A stretch of 7,390 bases of DNA from Thermodesulfovibrionales bacterium (lineage in GTDB: Bacteria > Nitrospirota > Thermodesulfovibrionia > Thermodesulfovibrionales > SM23-35), in assembly GCA_022865525.1 (NCBI GenBank), contig JALHSV010000161.1:1-7390 (forward strand), given 5' to 3'. This document shows, in pieces, positions 1 to 5,769 of the stretch (position 1 is the first letter of the stretch; each line of letters begins with the position of its first letter). The notes beneath the pieces are model-generated. The model made no database searches. It was not told the origin of the DNA and saw only the letters and a list, made by a program, of their open reading frames with translations. The position numbers and the translations under genes are program-made.

Positions 1-1635
1 CTGCTGCCGTGCAAAAGCAACCTGTCGAGCCCTCTTCTCATCTGCGACAACGGTAAAAATATCTCCTGACGACGGGACATCTGCAAACCCAATAACCTCA
101 ACTGGTGTAGCAGGACCGGCTTCGGTTATCCTCCTTACGCTGTCGTCAATCAATGCCCTTACCTTCCCCGCATGTGTTCCGGCAAGGAATGCATCACCGA
201 CCCGAAGCGTGCCCGACTGCACCAGCAAAGTCGCAATAGGGCCTCTGCCTTTATCAAGCTTCGCCTCAATGATGGTGCCGCGGGCAGCCTTATCGGGATT
301 CGCCTTGAGTTCCATCACTTCTGCCTGAAGGAGTATCATCTCAAGCAGGCGTTCAATGCCGATACGTTTTTTGGCAGAAACTTCTACAAAGATATTCTGT
401 CCCCCCCATTCTTCTGAAATGATACCTTGCTCCGAGAGCTCATTCTTTACTTTTGAGAGATTCGCCTCGGGCTTGTCAATCTTGTTGATTGCAACAACAA
501 TCGGAACATTCGCAGCCTTCGCATGATTGATGGCTTCTACCGTCTGAGGCATGACACCGTCATCAGCAGCCACAACAAGGACAACAATATCAGTTACTTT
601 TGCACCCCGTGCTCTCATGGATGTAAATGCTTCGTGGCCGGGGGTATCGAGAAACACAATGTCCTTCCCGCTGAGATTCACTTTATATGCTCCGATATGC
701 TGAGTAATTCCACCAGCTTCGCTCTCTGTGACTTTTGTCTCCCTGATCGCGTCAAGGAGTGACGTCTTGCCATGGTCTACATGTCCCATTATTGTAATCA
801 CAGGAGACCGTGGAACAAGGTTACTGAGATCCTCAGGTGTCTCAAGATCAACGGTATCTTCTTCGATCGCTGCTAATTCAAGTTTGACTCCGAAATTCTC
901 TGCTATCAATAAAGCCGCTTCAGTATCAACGGGCTGATTGATGGTTGGCATATATCCAAGTTCCATGAACTTTTTAATCACATCAGACAGCTTGACGCTG
1001 ATCAGTTCAGCAAATTCCTTAACGGTCGTCCCTTCCTGGAGTTTCAGGTTTTTTTTCCGTGGCGCTACGAGTTGAACCTGCGGTTTATTCTCTTCGTACT
1101 GGAAACCCCTGGGTCTCCCCGACCTCTTCTGTGGCCTCTGGTCATGCCATCTTTTGGGTTCTATTTTCCTGATAGTCTGAAAAGCCCGCTGCATACCCGG
1201 CTTTGTTTTGAATTTTTCTATTTTCTCGGTCTCTATTTCCTTCTTAAACCTGTCAGGAATTTTCAGTTCTTCTTCCTCAGTTGGTGTTAAGGCCCGTGCT
1301 GCTGCGGGGATTACTTCCGGAAGCAGGGGAGATTCTCCCTCTGTCTTTTCCGGAGCTTTCTCCTCCGAAAGAGCTGATGTTTTTTCCGGTTCCTCATATG
1401 CTTTCTGAATTTCGGGCTCACTATACTTAGAAACACGGGGGCCTGCAGGGGCAGTTTCTTTTTTTGCTTCAGCAGGCTTTTTCAGAAAATTTCTTTCTAT
1501 TTTTTGAGCAATGTCCGGATCTATACTCGAGGAATGAGTTTTCCCTTCTATCCCGAGCTTTGGAAGCTCATTCAGGATGCTCTTGTTTGGTACACCCAGT
1601 TTTTTTGCAAGCTCATAAATTCTTATCTTCTGCAT
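1..1635 (-). CDS. infB: Translation initiation factor IF-2, N-terminal 545 residues (runs off left edge)
   Basis: IF-2 is the GTPase that brings initiator fMet-tRNA to the 30S subunit and promotes 50S joining. Reading the minus strand from ATG at 1633-1635 gives one uninterrupted frame to base 1. Residues 1-50 are the helical IF2_N domain (starts MQKIRIYELAKKLGV). A charged Lys/Glu/Pro-rich linker follows. A second IF2_N-like segment spans about 197-250 (LQEGTTVKEFAELI). The G domain is complete: G1 GHVDHGKT 284-291, G2 GGITQHIG 308-315, G3 DTPGH 330-334, G4 NKID 384-387, G5 SAKK 420-423. Beta-barrel domain II begins near 450. Domains III and IV, including the fMet-tRNA-binding C2 domain, lie outside the window. 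An AAGGA ribosome-binding site sits 9 nt before the start. The usual partner nusA is not upstream; the neighbour is divergent rpmB. Confidence 0.97.
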   Translation of the reverse strand, partial: MQKIRIYELAKKLGVPNKSILNELPKLGIEGKTHSSSIDPDIAQKIERNFLKKPAEAKKETAPAGPRVSKYSEPEIQKAYEEPEKTSALSEEKAPEKTEGESPLLPEVIPAAARALTPTEEEELKIPDRFKKEIETEKIEKFKTKPGMQRAFQTIRKIEPKRWHDQRPQKRSGRPRGFQYEENKPQVQLVAPRKKNLKLQEGTTVKEFAELISVKLSDVIKKFMELGYMPTINQPVDTEAALLIAENFGVKLELAAIEEDTVDLETPEDLSNLVPRSPVITIMGHVDHGKTSLLDAIRETKVTESEAGGITQHIGAYKVNLSGKDIVFLDTPGHEAFTSMRARGAKVTDIVVLVVAADDGVMPQTVEAINHAKAANVPIVVAINKIDKPEANLSKVKNELSEQGIISEEWGGQNIFVEVSAKKRIGIERLLEMILLQAEVMELKANPDKAARGTIIEAKLDKGRGPIATLLVQSGTLRVGDAFLAGTHAGKVRALIDDSVRRITEAGPATPVEVIGFADVPSSGDIFTVVADEKRARQVAFARQQ

Positions 1636-1690
1636 ATAATTTTTTCCTTGAATACACAGCAGGAATGTTGAGAACTCTTCGATAAGGAGA

Positions 1691-1704
1691 AGAATTGCAA
1701 TTCT
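1691..1704. repeat. 14-bp perfect palindrome in infB leader
   Basis: AGAATTGCAATTCT equals its own reverse complement. It lies 56-69 bp upstream of the infB start, in the infB-rpmB intergenic region. It could be an operator or form a small leader hairpin (5-bp stem, TGCA loop). No known site is recognised, and chance cannot be excluded. I found no convincing infB promoter in this region. Confidence 0.4.
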
Positions 1705-1747
1705 GTCCTACAGGGAGGGCTCTCGAATACCCGCTTCATGTGATTAC

Positions 1748-1776
1748 TTGTAACAATGACCTCTAAATGTTATCAT
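1748..1776 (+). promoter_or_regulatory. Sigma-70-type promoter for rpmB-dciA
   Basis: The -35 TTGTAA (1748-1753, 4/6 to consensus) and the -10 TATCAT (1771-1776, 5/6) are separated by an ideal 17 bp. Transcription would begin near 1783, giving a leader of about 35 nt before rpmB. It is overlaid by inverted repeats, so it may be regulated. Confidence 0.6.
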
Positions 1777-1790
1777 AATGAACATTGTTA
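1751..1790. repeat. Inverted repeats bracketing the rpmB -10 (candidate operator)
   Basis: TAACAATG (1751-1758) and CATTGTTA (1783-1790) are perfect 8-bp inverted arms 24 bp apart. The left arm overlaps the -35 and the right arm covers the predicted transcription start. Nested inside is a second inverted repeat, AATGTT (1766-1771) and AACATT (1781-1786), whose left half reads AAATGTTAT at 1765-1773. Repressor-like placement is seen directly. That a regulator binds here is inference. Confidence 0.4.
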
Positions 1791-1801
1791 ATGCAATGAG
1801 T

Positions 1802-1808
1802 GAGGAGG
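1802..1808 (+). promoter_or_regulatory. rpmB ribosome-binding site
   Basis: GAGGAGG lies 9 nt before ATG 1818. It decides the start against the in-frame GTG at 1800, which would add six residues and would itself overlap this Shine-Dalgarno sequence. Confidence 0.85.
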
Positions 1809-1817
1809 TTAAACAGA

Positions 1818-2006
1818 ATGGCACAGTGCGCTGTGTGCGGAAAACAGAGAGTAGTCGGAAATAATGTCAGCCATGCAAACAACAAAACGAAAAGACTGAT
1901 AATGCCCAATCTGCAGAAGATGCACGTTATCATGAATAAGAGCGTCAAAAAACGCTACGTATGTACCAGATGTCTGCGTTCCGGGGTGGTTAAAAAAGCG
2001 GTGTAG
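1818..2006 (+). CDS. rpmB: Large ribosomal subunit protein bL28, zinc-ribbon type
   Basis: This is a basic 62-residue protein of the 50S subunit with the bL28 hallmark opening (MAQCAVCGKQ), the conserved SHANNKTKR stretch and KRYVCTRCLRSG near the end. Two CxxC pairs (C4/C7 and C49/C52) mark the zinc-binding 'C+' form. The length is normal for short bL28 proteins. ATG 1818 is chosen for its GAGGAGG site at 9 nt and because family members begin at this Met. It is first in a two-gene unit with dciA, whose GTG shares the final G of the rpmB TAG stop. The promoter at 1748-1776 is covered by inverted repeats. No frameshift or missing residue was seen. Confidence 0.96.
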   Translation: MAQCAVCGKQRVVGNNVSHANNKTKRLIMPNLQKMHVIMNKSVKKRYVCTRCLRSGVVKKAV

Positions 2007-2449
2007 TGAAGAGGGCAGATTCCTTACTAAAACCTCTTGTCCGAGACTTAGGTATTGAAGAAGGCATCAGACTCGCACAAATAAAATTTCACTGGCATAC
2101 CTTGTTTCACAAGCCTCTGTCTCAGCATATGTCGCCATCCTTTTTGTCAGGGAATGAACTGCTTCTGACTGTTGATTCACCGGTCTGGCTTCAGGAATTA
2201 AAATTTTATCAGGGAGATATCATTACGAAGCTCGCCCTGTATGAAGTGAAAACTGTCCGTTTCAGACTCGGCAGAGTCAATGCAGATGAGAATTCAGAGA
2301 CAGAAAGAGAAAAGGGAAGAGCCAAACCCCTTACCGCGCATGACCGCTCCTTCATTGAAGACACTGTTTCAAACATTGAAGACAAAGAATTGAGAGAGGT
2401 CGTGAAAAAGGCGATGGGGAAAGCGATTATAACCGTGAGGACAAGGTAA
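2006..2449 (+). CDS. dciA: DUF721 / DciA-like protein, probable replicative helicase loader
   Basis: DciA-family (DUF721) proteins help load the replicative helicase DnaB in bacteria lacking the phage-derived DnaC or DnaI loaders. The 147-residue product matches the family layout. There is an N-terminal helix (LLKPLVRDLGIEEGIRLAQI), a conserved Trp at 30, and strands ending in a Gly-Asn turn and hydrophobic run (GNELLLTVDS, 49-58). The signature SPVWLQEL (58-65) leads into a helix to about residue 80. Residues 95-112 are a charged linker, and the tail (about 113-140) is helical and acidic/basic. The GTG start at 2006 overlaps the rpmB stop by one base (TAGTGA). I see no clear Shine-Dalgarno, so translation probably depends on ribosomes finishing rpmB. 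Family assignment is by pattern, and the loader function is transferred from the family. Confidence 0.8.
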   Translation: MKRADSLLKPLVRDLGIEEGIRLAQIKFHWHTLFHKPLSQHMSPSFLSGNELLLTVDSPVWLQELKFYQGDIITKLALYEVKTVRFRLGRVNADENSETEREKGRAKPLTAHDRSFIEDTVSNIEDKELREVVKKAMGKAIITVRTR

Positions 2450-2450
2450 A

Positions 2451-2474
2451 TCCGTGAGTGCTATACACTACGGA
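2451..2474. terminator. Weak hairpin in the convergent dciA/clpX gap
   Basis: TCCGTGAGTG, loop CTATA, then CACTACGGA forms a 9-bp stem with one bulged G, starting 2 nt after the dciA stop. It lies between two convergent genes, as a shared terminator would. Neither strand has a convincing T-run after the stem, so intrinsic termination is doubtful. An overlapping GAGAATAATTCTC could form a competing fold. Confidence 0.3.
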
Positions 2475-2524
2475 GAATAATTCTCTGTCTCTTCATCTCC
2501 TTGAACGTTTTCGCTTCACTCTTT

Positions 2525-3766
2525 TCATGCTGATTCTGCCTGCTTTTCAAATATAAGGATGGGCTTTTCCTTCTTGACAATGCTGTCTTCCGTAACAAGG
2601 CATTCTTTGATTCCTTTTTGGGAAGGAATCTCGTACATCACATCGAGCATGATTTCTTCAAGGATTGAACGTAATCCGCGGGCGCCCGTTTTCCGCTGAA
2701 CGGCCTTTTTGGCTATTGCCGACAGTGCACTATCGGTGAATTTGAGCCTGACATTCTCAAATGAAAGAAGCCTCTGATATTGTTTCATAAGAGCATTCTT
2801 TGGCTCCGTCAGAATCTTTATCAACGATGCTTCATCAAGTTCATCAAGGCCTGATACGACAGGCATCCTCCCTACGAACTCGGGAATAAGGCCGTACTTG
2901 ATCATATCTTCGGGTTCGACATGACTGAGTATCTCACCGATTTTCCTCTCCTTTCTTGCTACCGTGTCCGAAATAAATCCTACAGTCCTCTGCCCGATTC
3001 TCTGCTCGATGATTGTATCAAGGCCTATAAAAGCACCCCCGCAGATAAAGAGAATATTTGTTGTATCAACCTGAATATATTCCTGCTGCGGATGTTTTCG
3101 TCCACCCTGGGGAGGGATATTCGCCATCGTCCCTTCGATTAACTTCAGAAGGGCCTGCTGTACGCCTTCACCCGAAACGTCCCGTGTTATAGATGGATTA
3201 TCTGATTTCCTGCTGATTTTGTCGATTTCATCGATGTACACGATTCCTCTCTGAGCCCTTTCCGTGTCATTATCTGCGGCCTGAAGGAGCTTCAGGATGA
3301 TATTTTCGACATCCTCTCCGACATACCCTGCTTCTGTAAGGGTTGTTGCATCGGCAATCGCAAATGGCACATCAAGGATCCTTGCGAGTGTCTGTGCAAA
3401 GAGCGTCTTACCGGTCCCGGTAGGTCCTATGAGGAGTATGTTACTCTTCTGCAGTTCAACATCCGAATCCGCGGGACTGTAAATTCTCTTATAATGATTA
3501 TGCACTGCGACAGAGAGTATCTTCTTTGCCCTTTCCTGGCCGATAACATAATCATTGAGTGAATGATGGATCTCTTTCGGGATCGGCAACCTGGGCAGAG
3601 AAGGAACCTTTATCTCTTCGTGGAGTGTATCCGCAATTATCTCATTGCATAACTCTACACATTCATTGCATATATATACTGTGGGGCCTGCGATGAGCTT
3701 TTTCACTTCATTATGCCCCTTGCCGCAGAAAGAACACTTCAGTGCATTTTCGTCTTTCTTAGCCAC
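2525..3766 (-). CDS. clpX: ClpX, ATP-dependent unfoldase subunit of ClpXP
   Basis: ClpX is the AAA+ hexamer that recognises tagged or specific proteins, unfolds them and threads them into ClpP in the cytoplasm. All key parts are present in 413 residues. The N-terminal zinc-binding domain has C11/C14 and C33/C36. Walker A is GPTGTGKT (114-121), the pore-1 loop GYVG is 147-150, and Walker B is IVYIDE (175-180). The RKH pore loop is 223-225, the arginine finger is R300 in PEFVGR, and sensor 2 is GARGLR (361-366). The ClpP-docking IGF loop reads VGF (262-264), a conservative change. Start is GTG at 3764-3766, with AAGGAG 10 nt upstream inside clpP. The first 8 bases overlap the clpP end. It is the last gene of the tig-clpP-clpX set; the lon gene that follows in some relatives is absent, and convergent dciA lies there instead. 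Confidence 0.98.
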   Translation of the reverse strand: MAKKDENALKCSFCGKGHNEVKKLIAGPTVYICNECVELCNEIIADTLHEEIKVPSLPRLPIPKEIHHSLNDYVIGQERAKKILSVAVHNHYKRIYSPADSDVELQKSNILLIGPTGTGKTLFAQTLARILDVPFAIADATTLTEAGYVGEDVENIILKLLQAADNDTERAQRGIVYIDEIDKISRKSDNPSITRDVSGEGVQQALLKLIEGTMANIPPQGGRKHPQQEYIQVDTTNILFICGGAFIGLDTIIEQRIGQRTVGFISDTVARKERKIGEILSHVEPEDMIKYGLIPEFVGRMPVVSGLDELDEASLIKILTEPKNALMKQYQRLLSFENVRLKFTDSALSAIAKKAVQRKTGARGLRSILEEIMLDVMYEIPSQKGIKECLVTEDSIVKKEKPILIFEKQAESA

Positions 3767-4361
3767 GGGGTTTCTTCTCCTTAATGCTGCTGATCACTTC
3801 ATCAACAATGCCGTATTCTTTTGCCTCATCGCCTGACATGAAGAAATCCCGATCCGTATCAGCCTGAATCTTTTCAAGAGACTGCCCTGTATGGAACGCA
3901 ATGATCTTGTTCAGCGTATCTTTCATGCGGAGAATCTCACGCGCGTGGATTTCGATATCCGTTGCCTGACCATGGAATCCACCCATAGGCTGGTGCAGCA
4001 TGATTCTTGAGTTTGGTAATGCAAATCTCTTGCCTTTTGTACCGGCAGAAAGCAGAAGTGCACCCATACTCGCTGCCTGCCCTATGCAGTATGTTGCAAT
4101 GTCAGGCTTTACATATTGCATGGTGTCGTATATTGCGAGGCCGGAAGAAACAACGCCTCCCGGTGAATTAATATACACATGAATATCTTTGCCCGGGTCT
4201 TCTGTCTGCAGAAACAGCAACTGGGCGATAACGATGTTTGCCACCGTATCGTCAATCCCTGTACCAACAAAAATTATCCTGTCCTTCAGAAGCCTTGAGT
4301 AAATATCATACGCCCTCTCCGTGCGGCCGGTCTGCTCTATAACAATCGGAATGATACTCAT
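3759..4361 (-). CDS. clpP: ClpP, ATP-dependent Clp protease proteolytic subunit
   Basis: ClpP is a serine peptidase that forms a barrel of two heptameric rings and degrades chains fed by ClpX or other Clp ATPases. The 200-residue protein has the usual length and the intact triad: Ser98 in GQAASMGA, His123 in MLHQPMGG, Asp172 in TDRDFFM. The oxyanion-side loop INSPGG is at 64-69. The N-terminal region (IPIVIEQTGRTERAYDIYSRLL) is the standard axial-loop sequence with little or no propeptide. Start ATG 4359-4361 is preceded by AAAAGGAG with a 5-nt spacer and overlaps the tig stop as ATGA, so the two are translationally coupled. No change in an active-site residue was seen. Confidence 0.98.
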   Translation of the reverse strand: MSIIPIVIEQTGRTERAYDIYSRLLKDRIIFVGTGIDDTVANIVIAQLLFLQTEDPGKDIHVYINSPGGVVSSGLAIYDTMQYVKPDIATYCIGQAASMGALLLSAGTKGKRFALPNSRIMLHQPMGGFHGQATDIEIHAREILRMKDTLNKIIAFHTGQSLEKIQADTDRDFFMSGDEAKEYGIVDEVISSIKEKKPRG

Positions 4362-5686
4362 GTATTCTCCTTTTCAATAGTTGCTTTGGCGAGGAGCGCA
4401 TCCATAACTTTATCTTCCATTATCGAATGCTTCAGCCCATCCAGTGAGCCTTCTCTATAGAGATAATAGTTTCTGACTGATTCAGGGGTTGCAGATAATT
4501 TCTGCGCTAAAGAAGCTATCCGCTCATCGACTTCATTATCGGAGACGACAATGCCTTCTTTCCTGCCGATTGTATCCAGAATGAAATGAGCCTGCACATT
4601 CCTCACAGCTTTGCTTCTCAATTCCGCCTGCGGGTCTTCTTCTTTATTCTTTTCCGCTTCCTGTCCGGAAGATACCGGTTCAATGGTATCTGATACAGAA
4701 TTCTGGGATACCGAATCCTCCTTTGAACCGGAAATGCTCTTATGCATCATAATGGCTTCGATCTCCTTCCCTACAAGGGATTCGGGGACTTCAAAGGTGC
4801 TGGATTCGACAAGCTTCCTGATAATCTCAGCCTTTTGTATTTTCCTGATATGCTCTGTCTTTGCTGCATATATTTTTTCCCGTGCCTTTTCTCTCAAGTC
4901 AGTCATCGTTTCATAGCCGAGGTCTTTGGCAAATTCGTCGTCGATTTCCGGCAGGGTCTTTTTCTTCACTTCGCTGATTTTGACCTTTATCTGAGCTGTT
5001 CTGCCTGCGAGTTCTTTTGACGCAGTCGCAGGGAATGTCGTTGCAAATTCAATGATATCCCCCTTCTGCTTTCCAATAACCTTTTCCATAATGTCAAGAG
5101 GAAGAATCTCGTTCCCCATCTTCGAGATCGTCTCTTTGACCGAAGAGATATCTTCGCCGCCGGCTATTTCGCTGTCAACGTATTCAAATGAAACAAAGTC
5201 ATCCATCTCTACCAATTTATCAGCAACTTCAAAGACTGCTTTTTTATTCTGGAGGGCTTTCAGCGCGTCCTCAACATCCGACTCTTCAACGTTTACCGGG
5301 ATATCCTTAACGGTAATATTTTCATATGCGAGATTCTCAATCTTTGGTTTGACTTCCAAGGTTACTGCAAAGGCAAGCGGATTGTTCCGTTTGTAATCGA
5401 ACTCTTCTTCAAGCACAGGCATTGTCACAGGGTCAATGGCGGCTTCCCGTATCGCGTTGCCCAGCTGTTCAGGAACCACCTTTTCGAGCACCTCTGCTTC
5501 AACCTGTTTCCCGAAACGTTTCTCAATAAGATTGACCGGTGCCTTGCCGGGCCGGAAACCCGGAATTTTAACGGTATGTCTGAGTTTCTCAAGAGAATTC
5601 TTGATTTCTCTTTCGATAAGATCCGATGGTATTTCTATTCTCAGGCGCTTCTTTGTCTGGTTGATGTCTTCTACTGCTTTAAGCAA
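4358..5686 (-). CDS. tig: Trigger factor, ribosome-associated chaperone (PPIase pocket looks degenerate)
   Basis: Trigger factor binds ribosomal protein L23 at the exit tunnel and shields nascent chains. The 442-residue protein has the ribosome-binding N-domain with signature GFRPGKAP at 43-50 (family GFRxGxxP). An FKBP-like domain spans about 159-245, followed by the helical C-domain. In the FKBP domain the family's MIPGFE pocket motif reads ILPLDI (194-199). Thr221 and Ile233 stand where the E. coli protein, from memory, has Tyr221 and Phe233. Isomerase activity is therefore doubtful, while chaperone function should not need it. Residues about 319-353 are a Ser/Glu/Gln-rich, low-complexity insert in the C-domain. 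Start is TTG (5684-5686), chosen because AGGAGG sits 6 nt upstream and no other start fits. It is the first gene of tig-clpP-clpX. Confidence 0.96.
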   Translation of the reverse strand: MLKAVEDINQTKKRLRIEIPSDLIEREIKNSLEKLRHTVKIPGFRPGKAPVNLIEKRFGKQVEAEVLEKVVPEQLGNAIREAAIDPVTMPVLEEEFDYKRNNPLAFAVTLEVKPKIENLAYENITVKDIPVNVEESDVEDALKALQNKKAVFEVADKLVEMDDFVSFEYVDSEIAGGEDISSVKETISKMGNEILPLDIMEKVIGKQKGDIIEFATTFPATASKELAGRTAQIKVKISEVKKKTLPEIDDEFAKDLGYETMTDLREKAREKIYAAKTEHIRKIQKAEIIRKLVESSTFEVPESLVGKEIEAIMMHKSISGSKEDSVSQNSVSDTIEPVSSGQEAEKNKEEDPQAELRSKAVRNVQAHFILDTIGRKEGIVVSDNEVDERIASLAQKLSATPESVRNYYLYREGSLDGLKHSIMEDKVMDALLAKATIEKENT

Positions 5687-5692
5687 CGTGAA

Positions 5693-5698
5693 CCTCCT
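5693..5698 (-). promoter_or_regulatory. tig ribosome-binding site
   Basis: AGGAGG on the minus strand lies 6 nt before the TTG codon. A strong site at ideal spacing is what identifies TTG as the start of trigger factor. Confidence 0.85.
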
Positions 5699-5705
5699 GA
5701 ACGTT

Positions 5706-5722
5706 TATTTTACTGTAAAATA
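5706..5722. repeat. 17-bp palindrome over the tig -10 (candidate operator)
   Basis: TATTTTAC, a central T, then GTAAAATA: perfect 8-bp arms about one base. It completely covers the predicted tig -10 hexamer (5712-5717) and lies about 20 bp upstream of the start codon, a position suited to a repressor. I do not recognise the site. The AT-rich sequence raises the chance of a random match. Confidence 0.45.
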
Positions 5723-5741
5723 CGCATGTAAGCTTTGTCAA
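5712..5741 (-). promoter_or_regulatory. Promoter for tig-clpP-clpX
   Basis: On the minus strand a perfect -35 TTGACA (5736-5741) is followed after 18 bp by TACAGT (5712-5717, 4/6 to TATAAT). Transcription would start near 5705, leaving a leader of about 19 nt with the AGGAGG site. The -35 overlaps that of the divergent polA promoter by five bases. The -10 is the weaker element. Confidence 0.55.
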
Positions 5742-5764
5742 TTTAGCATAAACAAGGGTATAAT
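5735..5764 (+). promoter_or_regulatory. Promoter for polA
   Basis: The -35 TTGTCA (5735-5740, 5/6) and a perfect -10 TATAAT (5759-5764) are 18 bp apart. Only five bases separate the -10 from the polA GTG at 5770, so transcription should start at or within about 2 nt of the start codon. That implies a leaderless message from this promoter. Confidence 0.65.
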
Positions 5765-5769
5765 CTTCC

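Noticed and set aside
1048..1054. A-AAA-AAC heptamer in the infB frame (minus strand, in a run of eight A), a possible -1 frameshift site
   Set aside because: A shift would meet a TAA after nine codons and leave only a truncated N-terminus. No stimulatory structure was evident. It is most likely a plain Lys-Lys-Asn stretch.
1763..1948. 61-codon minus-strand hydrophobic open frame opposite rpmB
   Set aside because: Its hydrophobicity is the mirror of Lys/Asn-rich rpmB codons. It covers the rpmB promoter and has no supporting start signals.
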